Assembly: GCA_944739405.2 (NCBI GenBank)
Contig: OX123190.2
Span: 61,461,805 to 61,525,804, forward strand
DNA: 64,000 nucleotides
Reading direction: 5' to 3'
Origin: Euclidia mi
Lineage: Eukaryota > Arthropoda > Insecta > Lepidoptera > Erebidae
The position numbers were made by a program, and so were the translations under genes. Of this stretch, positions 22,365 to 33,124 are shown one piece after another. The notes beneath the pieces were generated by a model. That model saw only the letters and a list, made by a program, of their open reading frames with translations, was not told where the DNA came from and made no database searches. Within the stretch, counting starts at the first letter, position 1. Each line of letters starts with the position of its first letter.

Positions 22365-22990
22365 CCATACTTATAATAATTGCTCCTTGGTTTCACGCAA
22401 GGAGCAATTACTATCCATACTTATAATAATTGCTCCTTGGTTTCACGTATTTATACATAGATAAAATTTAAAATGAATGGACTATTCATAATACAGGTAC
22501 CTATGTATATTCCACTCACACATTTTTTTCATAACGCGCCAAAAGTATAACTTCAAAAAAGTTGACACAATAAAACGATGCCAACTGATAATTGGACCAC
22601 TTACATTATGATGTTAAAGATATTAATTTTACTAAAAATGTCCCATTCGCCATCTTGGATACCCAAATAGATGTCATTTTCGTGATTAGAATCCATGAAA
22701 ACCCCGAGAATGATACCCATATTATTTTTATTAAAAATGTCCCGTACGCCATCTTGTGAATGTAGAAACTAAAAATTCTCCCGTGAGAATTTTGTGTCAC
22801 ACGCGCGCGCATCATAAAATTCCACTCTCATCATTTTTTCATAACGCGTCTAAAGAAGTATAACTTCAAAAATACAAACTCGCTTAGGCAGAATAGGTCA
22901 AACCTTGAACAAAAAGTATATACATGTATTATTAAACTCTTTTCAGTTTGAACGTCTGTGGGTCCATAACCATAAATAAAAAAGTATTAC
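22365..22990. repeat. Repeat cluster with ATTGCTCCTTG hairpin
   Basis: A hairpin, ATTGCTCCTTG-GTTTCA-CGCAAGGAGCAAT, lies at about 22380-22410. The preceding text CCATACTTATAATAATTGCT is repeated directly at about 22414-22440. The segment 22600-22800 repeats ATTAAAAATGTCCCGTACGC-type text twice. The block at 22884-22950 is a second copy of the repeat at 19478. Confidence 0.55.
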
Positions 22991-23042
22991 TGTATACGTA
23001 TACTGTATACGTATACTGTATACATCATACTGTATACGTATA
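22983..23042. repeat. 13-bp minisatellite of palindromic units
   Basis: About four tandem units of ACTGTATACGTAT; the core GTATAC is self-complementary. One unit is altered to ACTGTATACATC. Confidence 0.8.
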
Positions 23043-23775
23043 TTTCGGCGCCGTGGCACCATCATCAGGACACCCCCAGAGGATCCACAAATTAAACCAC
23101 ACAAATTTACTGAAAACTGCATTTTAGTCTTGAATTCTTCATTCACCATACGACAGTGCGATGAAAAGTGTCATGGCCGCCCGCCGTCGCATCAACTTTA
23201 CTTACTCAGTATCAAAACATTATACTTTTAACGGCCCTGTCACGACCTTGCCGCTCCGAGCGGCGGCTTAGCGCGGGGCGACGAGCGGTAAGATCAAATG
23301 TATGAAAACGTTCGAAGCACGCCACGAGCCGCCGCGCACAGCGATAACGGGCGCGTTTTTTTTTGGCGCGATTGGCTGCGCGGCGTGCGGCGCGGCGGGC
23401 GGTGCGGCGAGCGGCGGGAACAAATGTACTGCGACCGAGTCCGACGCCACGACTCCGAGCGGCACAGACAGCGTTACGCGAGGGACGAACTAGGCGGTTA
23501 AACTATTTGTTAAATATTTTGTGGCGGTAATGCATACGGAGACATTTAAAGTCGAAATTTTAAAACGGTCGCGTGTATGGATAGCAACACATCCGCTGTA
23601 TAAATACAAAAATGTTAATAAAACGTTGCGAGTTGTAATGAAACAATGTTTTACAGATTATAATGGTAGGTTTTAATATAAATCGCAAACATTAAAACAT
23701 TGTGTAATGTACATATGTACCTATTTAGGTACAGACACAGCTACTATGAAAGTTAAAAGGTGATTTACCTACCTA

Positions 23776-24561
23776 CAGTACTTGCCAATCTTTATGGCCG
23801 CTCTGAATGTAGGCATCGGTACGAACTTGCGCATGGTACAGTCGGGTGGACATTTCATAACCAAGAAAAATATTTGTAATTATTGAAAATTAAACTCTTC
23901 AGTTACGTTGTTAGATTAGCTATATTATATTGTTTACTTACATATTCAATCAAATTCGATTCATGTAAATTCAGTTAGGTGAAGCGATTTTTAAGCTTAG
24001 ACTTCTTTCCTTCTTCATAAACGTTAATACGTCAAACACCATTTTCCGTGTTTGGCGACGTAAAACATTAAAACGACCGCGAGGCATGATCAATGAAAAT
24101 GGTTACTATCTACGGAATTCTATATTCGAACTATAGATAGATCTGTACATTTTAGACTCGTTTTTGACGTAAGCTCCATAGAAAATATGTCAAACACGAA
24201 TCTAAAATCTACAGATCTATCTATAGTTCGAATATTGAAAATGGCCGTATATCAGTAGGTATTATACAAATAACAACAAGAAACAACGACAGCAACGAAA
24301 AACAACAAATAAATAAGTAACACTATGAAACTATTCTAAACGCGACGATACTGTCAGAGCTCAGCGAATATGTGAGTCGTGTACGAACGTAGCACACTCA
24401 CACTAACGCGCGGGAGGCGAGGACGCTAGCGGGTGGAAGACAGCGCGCGCGGGCGTGCCCTGCCTCCACGCCCCGCGTACGTCCCGCTGATACCCGATTT
24501 TGTGTTCTGCGCAGCGTAATGCGGCTAGGTTCGGAGCGGCCATAAAGTTTGGCGAGTACTG
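23776..24561. mobile_element. TA-flanked TIR element, 786 bp (Tc1/mariner-like)
   Basis: The inverted repeats CAGTACTTGCCAATC + TTTATGGCCGCTCTGAA (left) and CAGTACTCGCCAAAC + TTTATGGCCGCTCCGAA (right, reverse strand) match at all but four of about 32 positions. The dinucleotide TA flanks both ends (23774-23775, 24562-24563). There is no coding sequence. A hairpin MITE at 24122-24236 lies inside. Confidence 0.8.
24122..24236. repeat. Hairpin MITE, ~115 bp
   Basis: The arms of about 50 bp (ATATTCGAACTATAGATAGA at the left and its complement at the right) pair nearly perfectly across GATCTGTA, TTTTAGA, TCGT and TTTGAC blocks, with a loop around GCTCCATAGAAAAT. It is the innermost of three nested elements. 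Confidence 0.8.
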
Positions 24562-24899
24562 TACTTAACGTAATCTACGTTGTGTAGGTACCTATTCAAC
24601 GCCTCATTAATTGCGAATATGCATTATTCCTTTGATATAAAATACTTGTAAGAAATGAAGATCCAATGTCGACAATTTTGTAGGTAAGTATACCGTATAG
24701 TTACACAAAGATATTTTGGTTATCGCCATATTTATGGGTAACTCCGTCGGCCCAAATACGTCCACATTTGCCGCTGCGTTTACCGCTGCTGTAGGGTCGT
24801 GGCGTGCACGACGCTCTGCCGCGCCGCCTGCCGCGACGCGCGCCGCTTAGACCGATCTCGTGAACAGGCCCTAATAACGTTAATTAAAGTATCGTATGT

Positions 24900-26020
24900 A
24901 TCAACTTTCAATTAATCTTTATAATTAAGAAACAATATAGAATTCCAGTTACTTTAGCTAAAGCGTTGAAATACATCTTGATCAATTTAATTAGTTATTA
25001 AATTACCGAAATGTGTTGGCGGGCGACAAAGCTAAATCAAACTATTAAAGACGATATCAACCAATACTGCGTTAAGAAATATATGTAAATACAGAAATAT
25101 AACACAATTTATATAATATCAATTACAAGCAAATGCAATTAATATTTTACTGGTTATTTACTTAACATTACATTAAAATAATATTAACTTCCGGGTTTAG
25201 GTATCGTTTAGTTATCATTTAGTCATCTAGATGGCTCTGCTCTACGTTTATGCCTCTACAATATAACAAACCATATCACTGCGCCCATATATACGATGTT
25301 ATGCATGTGTGTGTGCGAAATCTAAGGTAGTATTGGTATCGTTTATTTTCATTAAAGTCATATATTTCTAATGCATATTAAATAAAAATATAAGCATTCT
25401 GCACACCTTCTATATGTAAGCAATAAGTATGCCAAATTTCATAATCCTCCGTTCGCGCATTTCTCGTAAAAAGGGATCACAAAATTTCGCTTCACCTATT
25501 AATATATAGTTATTGTAATATAAATACATATTTATCTATTTAAGGTCAATAACCTTGAAAATAGCTTCAGTAAAAATATTTCAGCCACTAAGTTTTCTGT
25601 AAACGTGAAAGTATTTATTATTTCCGGAACACGCCGGGTTATTGTGCCGGTTTTGCGTGGACATTTTTATGGCGAAAGTCTTTTACGATTTATGGCACCA
25701 AAATGAACTTTTCTACTGTTAATTTGACATGTAATACTTAGTTACTTAGGTACTAGGTATAAACACTATAACTAGTATTAAAGGATAAAAACTAAGTCGT
25801 TAAGCGTAAACATTTTTCTTTTGTCGCCGCGGCGTTAAAGATTCAAATAAAACAAATTGGTTGCTGTATATATTACTACAAAGAATTCTTTATCTTCAAA
25901 CTTTCACAATTTGTACTCATACTAATGTTTATTTAACGGGTCTTTATGACCACGGCTGGTGTAACCCACGCGGAAACGTTGGCGTCGGGGCAAATAAGAG
26001 GTATTTTACTTTTATTTTCA
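24900..26020. other. No gene recognised
   Basis: AT-rich DNA. The text at 25400-25500 (ATGCCAAATTTCATAATCCTCCGTTCGC-type wording) resembles a Helitron or MITE fragment, but no ends were found. Confidence 0.45.
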
Positions 26021-26024
26021 ACTA

Positions 26025-26280
26025 CCTCCGTGGTCCAGTGAATAGCCTAAGCGACTGCTGATCGGAAGTCCTGGGTTCGATTCCCGGGACGGGCAAAAGT
26101 GTTACTGGTCTTTGCCGAATACTTAGTAGCAGCCCAGAGTCTGGTGATGTGCCCGATAACGGCAATAGGCTAGCTCCCCTATTACGTGGGACCTAAAAAA
26201 AAATTCATGGCGAAATGTGGGTGTAATATCTCTGCCTACCCCTTCGAGGATTCAGGCGTGAGACTATAAATAAAAAAAAA
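26025..26280 (+). mobile_element. tRNA-derived SINE with RTE-like 3' end
   Basis: A-box-like CGTGGTCCAGTGAATAG and B box GGTTCGATTCC (26077-26087) lie about 50 bp apart, as in a Pol III promoter. The body includes GCAACGGCAATAGGCT-like text also seen at 3395. The end reads CTCTGCCTACCCCTTCGAGG, then CAGGCGTGAGACTATAAATA and an A-rich tail. The GCCTACCCCTTC...GGCGTGAG segment matches the RTE 3' end. Confidence 0.8.
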
Positions 26281-26369
26281 CACTGTATTATCATAGCATA
26301 TAGACCCTTTAATAAACATACGAGTACGTATTACTACAAAGACAATATTTCATTAATGCACTGTAGTGC

Positions 26370-26566
26370 ATCAATCCTTGCGTGACTGATTGACTGACAG
26401 ACAAGCTACAGCGAAAACTATTGGACGCAAGAAGCTGAAATTTGGCATGTATGTTCCTTGGGGACCGTAGAGGTGCACTAAGAAAGGATTTCCCGAAATA
26501 CCCACGGGATCGGGAAAAACGGGTAAATTAAAAAATATTACGGGCGTAGCCGTGGGCGCCTTCTAG
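26370..26566 (+). mobile_element. Helitron fragment with CTAG 3' end
   Basis: The body shares TGAAATTTGGCATGTATGTT and GTGCACTAAGAAAGGATTTC with the complete Helitron at 17633-17840. It ends GTAGCCGTGGGCGCCTTCTAG followed by T, with a short stem (GGGCG...) before CTAG. The 5' TC end could not be fixed. A second CTAG end (GCGGGCAAAAGCTAG) follows at 26728-26731. Confidence 0.65.
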
Positions 26567-26880
26567 TTTTTATATATTATTAAAATGTCGTTGTAAGTTT
26601 GTTTGAAAATAAAAACAATATTCATCAAATTTGTTTGAGAATTTGCATGGCTAACCAAGAGGCGCAATAGTTTATAGAAAACTTTTTATCGAATCGAAAT
26701 TTACGCGACTGAAGCAGCGGGCAAAAGCTAGTATTATATAAAAATATATTTATGTAGTTCATGTACGTACTTACATATGTATGTATATATTACTTGAGTG
26801 TTCAATGCTGAATTTCAGAAAAATCTGTGCTGCCATATTTACACCATTGAGTAAAAAATCAAGCTTATAGACATAGAAGC

Positions 26881-27315
26881 GTATTATGTAAATTTTTCAC
26901 ATTTATGCTAATACTAGACTTCGCCCGCGGCTCCGCCCACGTGAATCATACACCCAAACGTTCCTTAGGAATCAAGCTACAGCTTTCGTGGTCCAGTGGA
27001 TAGCGTATGCGACTGCTGGTCGGAGGTCCCTGGTTCGATTCCCGAGTCGGGCAAAAGTGTTACTGGGTTTTGTGTTGTGCCCGGTAACGGCAATAGGCTC
27101 GCCCCCTACTGCGTGGGACCTAAAAATTCATGGCATAATGTGGGTGTAATATTACACCTCTGCTTACTCCTTCGAGGATATAGGCGTGAGACTATAAATA
27201 AAAAATAAACATTGAATCGTATTATGTATATTTTCACATTTATGATAATACTAGACTTCGCCCGCGGCTCCGCCCACGTGAATCATACACCTAAACCTTC
27301 CGCAGGAATCAAACT
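26881..27315. repeat. SINE between two ~98-bp direct repeats of a Helitron end
   Basis: Segments 26881-26979 and 27219-27315 are about 90% alike (GTATTATG ... CTAGACTTCGCCCGCGGCTC ... GAATCA). Each contains a reversed Helitron 3' end, ACTAG at 26913 and 27250. The SINE at 26984-27206 lies between them. The duplication is far longer than a SINE TSD. Confidence 0.8.
26984..27206 (+). mobile_element. tRNA-derived SINE with RTE-like 3' end
   Basis: Same family as 26025-26280. It has a CGTGGTCCAGTGGATAGCG A-box region, a GGTTCGATTCC B box at about 27032, CGGCAATAGGCTCGCCCCCT in the body and CTCTGCTTACTCCTTCGAGG, then GGCGTGAGACTATAAATAA at the end. Confidence 0.82.
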
Positions 27316-27419
27316 ATTTATTGGTGAAAACGGAAAAAAAATGCGTTCGGTAGTTTTTGAGTTAATCGCGTTCATACAGACAGTCAGGAAGGAAAGGGGT
27401 TAGATTAGATTAACAATAA

Positions 27420-29280
27420 GTGAATGCAATTTTCTCATATTATGCTTGAAAACGTCCTTTTATATACCCAGAAGTTTATTTCGGAGTCAAACTGGTAGTA
27501 ACATCCTACGCGCTCTTAATGGATTTTATCAGAACACTATTTGCACTATAAAACAAAGACTTTAACCTGACAAACGAGACGATACACACATATGAACATG
27601 AATTAAATAAAAATACAAAGGCAATTTTGTTACAAACTAAATCTGAATATTCAGCGTACTAATATGCTTGAGACTGGCGACTAGTTAATCTTTTCATACA
27701 TAAATCAACTTTTATCACTAAAATATATTTATTATTTTGTTGTGGAAATAGCCCCTTCATTAGGAACAACGCCAATTAACTATTAGATGTTTTGTCTCTA
27801 TGCCAATGCCAAATTATTTTAATAATGAAAGACGCTATTCAATGAAAAGGCTAGCCTTTACTAAATTATTATATGAACTACGTGTCTGTAAAATACATTT
27901 CAAAATGAAAAATCTTTTGCACATCCAACCAGGGACGTCTCGAAAACTGTGAGCGCAGAATATTTCCATCGCTTCTCAATAGCTTTCCATTGATATATCG
28001 TTGCTTGAAGTGTTCGAATTATTTATAGTGCACCCATAAATAAACGTAGCTCGTGCGTGTTTAAAGAAAACTCAGGAAATGGAAAGCCTTAGGTGCGATC
28101 ATGGCCGCTGGCGATCCCTTATCTTTAGATACACAAGGAAATGCAGCCTTATTGTATTTCTATTACGTTTCTGTGTATTTTTCTAACGGGATCTCGTTGT
28201 TTTTATTGCAAGATAAAGGTTATAGAGAAAATATTGATATTGATACCGTCGCTGTAAGCTGTTGACTACCTTTGAAATTAATGGTTGTGGCGTACACAAT
28301 ATATATTTTCTGTGATTAGTGTGGGATTAGTATGGGTGTTTTAGATACTGATCAATATAAAGCGTAAGAGAATAGCTAAATGGATATCTTAAGGTTATTT
28401 TATCAATTTTTTTTAGAATGTAACTACTTAAATAACTGTTTATATAATTATTCCTGCAAGATGGGTTGCGTATCAATTTGCACAATAAGATATAAAAACG
28501 TAAGCTGAGCAGTATTTATAAATCCATAGGTCAAACTGCATCTTAAAAGTTTCCACATACTTATCGTATTATCGATAAAATCATGCAATTTCGTATAAGT
28601 TTGCCGTTAAAAATTTTCTCGATCAAACAGCGGGCGTAACTGGCAAATACAACAAAATCTAGTTTGCACCGAACCCCGATACTTGCTTTTCAATATTTGC
28701 ATTTCCACTGGAACACGTGTATTTGGGAATTCATGGAAGTATAATATTTGTATGTTTGTCGAACAAATACATACGTCGGCGTCGTGTCGTCACCTCAGCG
28801 CCGTGGATGTTTTAGTAGAATGTAAATAAACATGCCACCTCTTTGGAAGGTTCAAATAGGTTGTTTGTATAGAGAAATCATCAATACATGTTTGCTGAAA
28901 AAACGAGGGTGAGAAACAAGGAGAGAAACTTGTTGCAAAATGGAGGCATTAATAGTAAAAGCTTCTGTCACAGAACAAATTAGAGGTTTTCATAATATCG
29001 AGTAAAATCTCTCTCATAGAGATTCGCACTTAAAATAACATCGTTGATTTTTTTCCCTTAAACGTACACCTACTGACTCACTTTTTTTCAAACATCAAAA
29101 CACTGAAGAAGCCTAATCTAATAGCTCCTTAGACACCCAACAATTGTCTAACACCTTTGACCCTAACAAAAAATACTTAGTAAAGACTACAATGTAAGCA
29201 ATTGGAAAGAGATAAAGCTCTCACCCAGCTCACTGTCAGACCTGTACAAACACTGGACCCTAGTAACAAGTTCAGTTAGT
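27420..29280. other. No gene recognised
   Basis: AT-rich, no ORF of note. The reversed Helitron end at 27251 appears to run to about 27420, but its 5' terminus was not identified. Confidence 0.45.
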
Positions 29281-29284
29281 GAGG

Positions 29285-29525
29285 CTGACCATCTCGTCGT
29301 CATCAGCCCTTAACAGTCCACTGCTGGACTAGGCCTTTGAATGGAGGAATTGGCCTACTATACCACGCTGGCCAAACGGGTTGGTATAGGGTTTGTATCA
29401 AGTTTTCCTTCTCTTACAGTGCTGTTCTCTGCATAATATGCTTCCTCTGTCAGCTCTTACGACACCCATGGGATGATATGGGGTGGTGACACTCCGTATT
29501 CTTAATCCGTCACCACACGGACGCT
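29285..29525 (-). repeat. LINE 3'-end fragments
   Basis: CAGTCCACTGCTGGACTAGG at 29314-29333 is the complement of the LINE tail text CCAGCAGTGGACG seen at 45970. GACACCCATGGGATGATATG, then GGGGTGGTGAC at 29462-29492, is the reverse of the GTGTCGTAAGAGGCGAC block at 3170. Two truncated tails of different LINE families appear to be joined here. Confidence 0.5.
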
Positions 29526-29665
29526 GACCATCTACACAGGATTAAATCGCGGGATAAAGGGAGATAGATTGGACGCAAGTCGTAAAAGTTGGTAAGTAAG
29601 GGCTGTGTGGTGAGATTTGAGATAAATACGGATTGTATTTCTGATGCAATTGTTTATTCTATGGA

Positions 29666-29750
29666 ACTCAAAATTTTATTTACAGACCATGTTTAACTAT
29701 ATATTCTCTCTATATATAGTTAAACATGGTCTGTAAATAAAATTTTGAGT
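29666..29750. repeat. Perfect 85-bp palindrome (39-bp arms, 7-nt loop)
   Basis: ACTCAAAATTTTATTTACAG followed by ACCATGTTTAACTATATAT, a TCTCTCT loop, then the exact reverse complement. No mismatch was found in 39 paired positions. A short RTE tail starts about 20 bp downstream. Confidence 0.93.
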
Positions 29751-29770
29751 GTCAGGTATGTCAGGATCGT

Positions 29771-29836
29771 TGCAAATGGCGTTCCGTAGTCTCTGCCTAC
29801 CGAAAGGGAAACAGGCGTGAGTCTATGTATGTATGT
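29771..29836 (+). mobile_element. Short RTE 3'-end copy
   Basis: GGATCGTTGCAAATGGCGTT, CCGTAGTCTCTGCCTACC, then a GAAAGGG variant, ACAGGCGTGAGTC and the ATGT tail: the last ~65 bp of an RTE. No clear duplication was seen. Confidence 0.8.
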
Positions 29837-29839
29837 ATA

Positions 29840-30220
29840 ACTGCCAGTACCTACTAATGATTTACTTTATCTTGGAAAACATTTCGTGTGTATCCTAAAT
29901 GCAGATAAGTGTATTTGAAAATTTCGATAGGATACAATATTTCATTTCAAATATAATGTGTCTAAAGAAAAAAAAATACTGGCCTGCTGTTCTTACTATT
30001 GCAATTAGTGAGTCTGACTAATATGTGTCGGAAAGCATGGATTCGATTCCTTCTCAGGACAAATCTTGTGCGATGAGCACTATGATTTGTTATATTACAG
30101 GAATAGTTTAGCTTTAAAATACAATTATGCATTTAAGAATATAATTATGTACCTATAAGGCTGTATTTTTCCAGTTATCTTAAAGGTTCTGCAATTCTAA
30201 AACATTAAAATGGATCTCAA
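29840..30220. other. No gene recognised
   Basis: AT-rich DNA. A GGATTCGATTCC at about 30049 resembles a B box, but no A box or SINE tail accompanies it. Confidence 0.4.
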
Positions 30221-30224
30221 AAGA

Positions 30225-30320
30225 AGAAGAACGAAGAGCTGAAACTCGGGTTCACTGGCGTGCATTTGGTGGCCCATATCCAGCAGTAGACTATGACAGA
30301 CTTATGATGAAGATGATAGT
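30225..30320 (+). repeat. 5'-truncated LINE 3' end
   Basis: AACTCGGGTTCACTGGCGTG, then GGCCCATATCCAGCAGTAGA, then GATGAAGATGAT resembles the LINE tail at 45800-46005 (CTCGGGTTCACTCAGAG ... TATGTCCAGCAGTGGACG ... GATGAAG), with the middle missing. Confidence 0.5.
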
Positions 30321-30884
30321 CAAATGGATCTCACTCTTTGCTTACGAGAATCACAATCTAGACAGTCGTAGTCATATTTATTTTCTAGAGTATAGAAAAT
30401 CATATATTTGTAAGCCAGTAAGCAGAGTATCCAGGTCATCCAATTTGTTGAAAACTCTGTAAAAATATTAGTCAAACCGTACCTTAACAGCTTTATCTAC
30501 GGCCATTAATATTTAAGTTGGCTGGTGGACTAACGGTCAACTTTGAGCGCTATGTAAACATAATACACCAAGTGGATACGAAGTGTTAACCCACACTTGT
30601 CTATTTTAGAACACGATGACAGCTCACTAGACAGACATGCAAATATTAAGACTGCCCACGTGCTTTTTTAACGAAAATCATATTGGTATTTGGTTTCGAA
30701 AACAGATTATGTCAATGTTTTTCGTAAAAAAAATGAATGAGATTAAAGACTAGCTTCTGTTTGAGGCTCAGCTTGCATGGTATTTTTTTTTTGGGCTGAC
30801 GACTTCCGTACGTGAACAAAGCAAGTCGCCAAAGATTGATATTAGTCAGATGCATAGTGTATTTACGCATAGGAAATAATGATA

Positions 30885-31035
30885 TACATCCATACATATA
30901 CTCACGCCTTTTTCCCGTCGGGGTAGGCAGAGACAACGGCACGCCTCTTGCATCTATCCTTACAAACCTCACGCGCTTCCTCTACATTCATTACTCTGTT
31001 CGTACATGCTCGCCGGTTTCGAGTGCTGCATGATA
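30885..31035 (-). mobile_element. Diverged RTE 3'-end fragment
   Basis: Read on the minus strand it ends GTCTCTGCCTACCCCGACGG, then AAAAAGGCGTGAGT and an ATGT tail. Upstream text (GTGAGGTTTGTAAGGATAG) corresponds to the C-terminal region of the RTE. Confidence 0.7.
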
Positions 31036-31082
31036 TACGTTGACGTATTTATTTATTTTTACTGGCTATCCATGAAATGAAA

Positions 31083-31104
31083 TATATATATATATATATA
31101 TACT
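31083..31104. repeat. (AT)n microsatellite
   Basis: About 11 AT dinucleotides in a row. Confidence 0.95.
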
Positions 31105-31168
31105 ATACTAAAAAAAAACAAATGTACTAGTATGTAATGTCTTACAAAACAAATGTTTAAATGAAAAG

Positions 31169-31751
31169 ATGCTAAACAATAGCTTAAAAATTATATGCAA
31201 CAATTCCAAAAACTGTTCTTTTATAGATATTGATCCTAACTATGTGTACGGTAGAAATGATTATTTACTGGATTTATGTAAAAAAATTAACTTTAAAGTA
31301 GACACATGCTATTATGATAAAACTTTTTTATCCAAAATCTTGGTTAAAATGTAGGAAAGCTAACACAGAATGCACAAATATGTTAAAAAAAGGTACAATA
31401 CCATTCTATTTTTCATCAATTAAAAGCATATGCTTAAAGGGTCATAATCAGGAAGCTAACTCTAATGCTTCACCTGGGAGTAAGTTAGCCACAATAAACT
31501 CTGCGACTCACAATAAAGGAACCATACCATACTTTTTTAAAAAGACAACACCTAGTTTAAATGCCCAGTCTAATACACAGTTAACTTCATAGGTAACAAA
31601 ATATTTTCGTCTCTGACGTCTCTCATTTAGACTTTAATTTTAAAATATTTCACCAAAACATTGCTGGTGCTATAACCAAATCTGAAGTATTGACATGTGC
31701 TATTCAAGAGTTTGCTCAAAAGGGTTTAGGAATAGATGTTATGTGTTTGAC
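31169..31751 (+). pseudogene. LINE ORF1 C-terminus and ORF2 start
   Basis: ORF1-like text (FIDIDPNYVYGRNDYLLDLC) changes frame near 31320 and continues with ANTECTNMLKKGTIPFYF to a stop at 31590. A new start region encodes KIFHQNIAGAITKSEVLTC, the beginning of the APE endonuclease, up to IDVMCLT at 31748, where the transposon intervenes. The ORF1 function is unknown. Confidence 0.65.
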
Positions 31752-31940
31752 CACAGTATAAAGACATACAGTAGTTTGACGCCTTTGATCTCGTAGAAAA
31801 AGCCGACAACGTCTAGACAAGGGTAAGTAGGCTAGGGCTGCCACATGTAAACAATACCTACTTATTCAAACACCGTCTATTTATTTTAGAAAAATATTGC
31901 AATTGCTACGCTACATGAATATTATAGTGTAAATCACTTA

Positions 31941-32221
31941 TCTATACATATAATTAAAATTGGAGTGTCTGTTTATAATATTAAAATAACCGCTTTTTAC
32001 TAAATGCATATGGATGTATACACGGTACATACACCGAAATGACATTTTTTACAATTTTTGTCTGTCTGTCTGTTTGTTTTCGCTAATCTCAGGAACGGCT
32101 GGACCTATTTTGACGGGACACTCACTGGTCTGATGTACCAAGGAGTAACTTAGGCTAAAAATTAACCGGATACGCGAAGAAGTGCCCTCAGGACGCGAGT
32201 GAAACTGTGGGAAACAGCTAG
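31941..32221 (+). mobile_element. Complete 281-bp non-autonomous Helitron
   Basis: It starts TCTATACATATAATTAAAAT after an A, with the common TTGGAGTGTCTG block next, and ends GTGGGAAACAGCTAG before a T. The internal TCAGGAACGGCTGGACC text is typical of lepidopteran non-autonomous Helitrons. It lies within the TIR transposon. Confidence 0.88.
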
Positions 32222-32279
32222 TTTATTATATTATTACAATAATTAATTATAAATAATTATTATAAAACAGATTTGCATA

Positions 32280-32545
32280 CAAAGTGTCAGTCAGCACCTA
32301 TTTCATCCCGCAGGTGTCGTGGGAGGCGGTTAAGGATATAAAGCATTTTTCGTACAAACCAAGTTAAAATAAAGCGATTGACATAGCGGTGGTTTAATGG
32401 ATGGGTAACCTTGAGATCAGTTTGCAGAGCCTATGTTATCGATATGAAATATTTTGCTGATTTTTTTCGTGCAAACTACATTAAGGTAAAGCAATAGACA
32501 TCACGGTCATTTTATGGATGGGTGACCGGGCTATGAGATTACGGA
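32280..32545 (+). repeat. Two diverged copies of a ~118-bp-spaced unit
   Basis: TTTTTCGTACAAACCAAGTT ... GATTGACATAGCGGTGG ... ATGGATGGGTAACC (32347-32410) is repeated as TTTTTCGTGCAAACTACATT ... AATAGACATCACGGTCA ... ATGGATGGGTGACC (32464-32527). GATGGGTGACC also occurs in 5S rRNA, but the rest does not match. Confidence 0.55.
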
Positions 32546-33081
32546 GAACATGTGTATTATAAAAGCTGGCCAAAAATATGGTTATTTTTGAGCTAGGATG
32601 CACCGTTACCAAGATACATAATAATACGTAATAGGTACTTACCTAATGCGAAGGTACTAGGTACTTATTGAATGAAATTAAAATCACACCAGAATCAAAT
32701 ATTACCTTACAACGCATATTTTCTTACGTGTGCCATGTTGTTTACGTACAATAATTGCTACTTTATTCTGTGATTTGGCCAGACATGAGATATTGTAAAA
32801 AGTTAGTAGATTAGTAGGAATGTGCACATTATTTTAAGTGGTTATAGGTACATATATTTCAAAATAATATAAATAATTATAATTAATAAAATTTTCGTTT
32901 TTGTTATAAGTAAATTGATGAAATCGCAGATTTTTTAAATCCTTATTTATTTAAATCTTTAAACAGCATAAAGAATTTCAATGTCTCACAGCACAAGTCG
33001 TATGCACCATCTTAATTAATATTCATAAGCAAATAAATAAGTAACGAACAAAAACCAAGCACGTGCCAGCCCCTAATAACA

Positions 33082-33124
33082 TGTACCTAGTTACGAACTA
33101 AGGCGATATACGTAACTAGGTACC
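33082..33124. repeat. Inverted repeat GTACCTAGTTACG
   Basis: GTACCTAGTTACG and its exact complement CGTAACTAGGTAC are separated by about 16 bp near the right end of the TIR transposon; possibly a sub-terminal element. Confidence 0.75.

Larger units (their letters stand above)
23232..24871. mobile_element. TIR element with CpG-rich ends, TAA-flanked (Harbinger-like)
   Basis: The ends are related inverted repeats: CGGCCCTGTCACGA at the left and, read on the other strand, GGGCCTGTTCACGA at the right. TAA flanks both ends (23229-23231 and 24872-24874), a Harbinger-type target. Each end continues into a CpG-rich block (to about 23490 on the left, from about 24770 on the right) containing GCCGCTCCGAGCGGCGGC-like palindromes. 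No transposase is seen. Another TIR element (23776-24561) lies inside it. Confidence 0.6.

Noticed and set aside
23298..23501. Overlapping ORFs in the CpG-rich block (67, 63 and 65 residues)
   Set aside because: They arise from GC-rich TIR sequence of the element at 23232-24871 and are open on both strands, a composition effect.
26881..27315. CRISPR-like or LTR pair
   Set aside because: Two ~98-bp direct repeats around a SINE, without LTR termini, primer sites or spacers; eukaryotic context.
32347..32530. 5S rRNA-derived sequence
   Set aside because: Only GATGGGTGACC matches; the remainder of 5S rRNA, including its internal promoter spacing, is absent.
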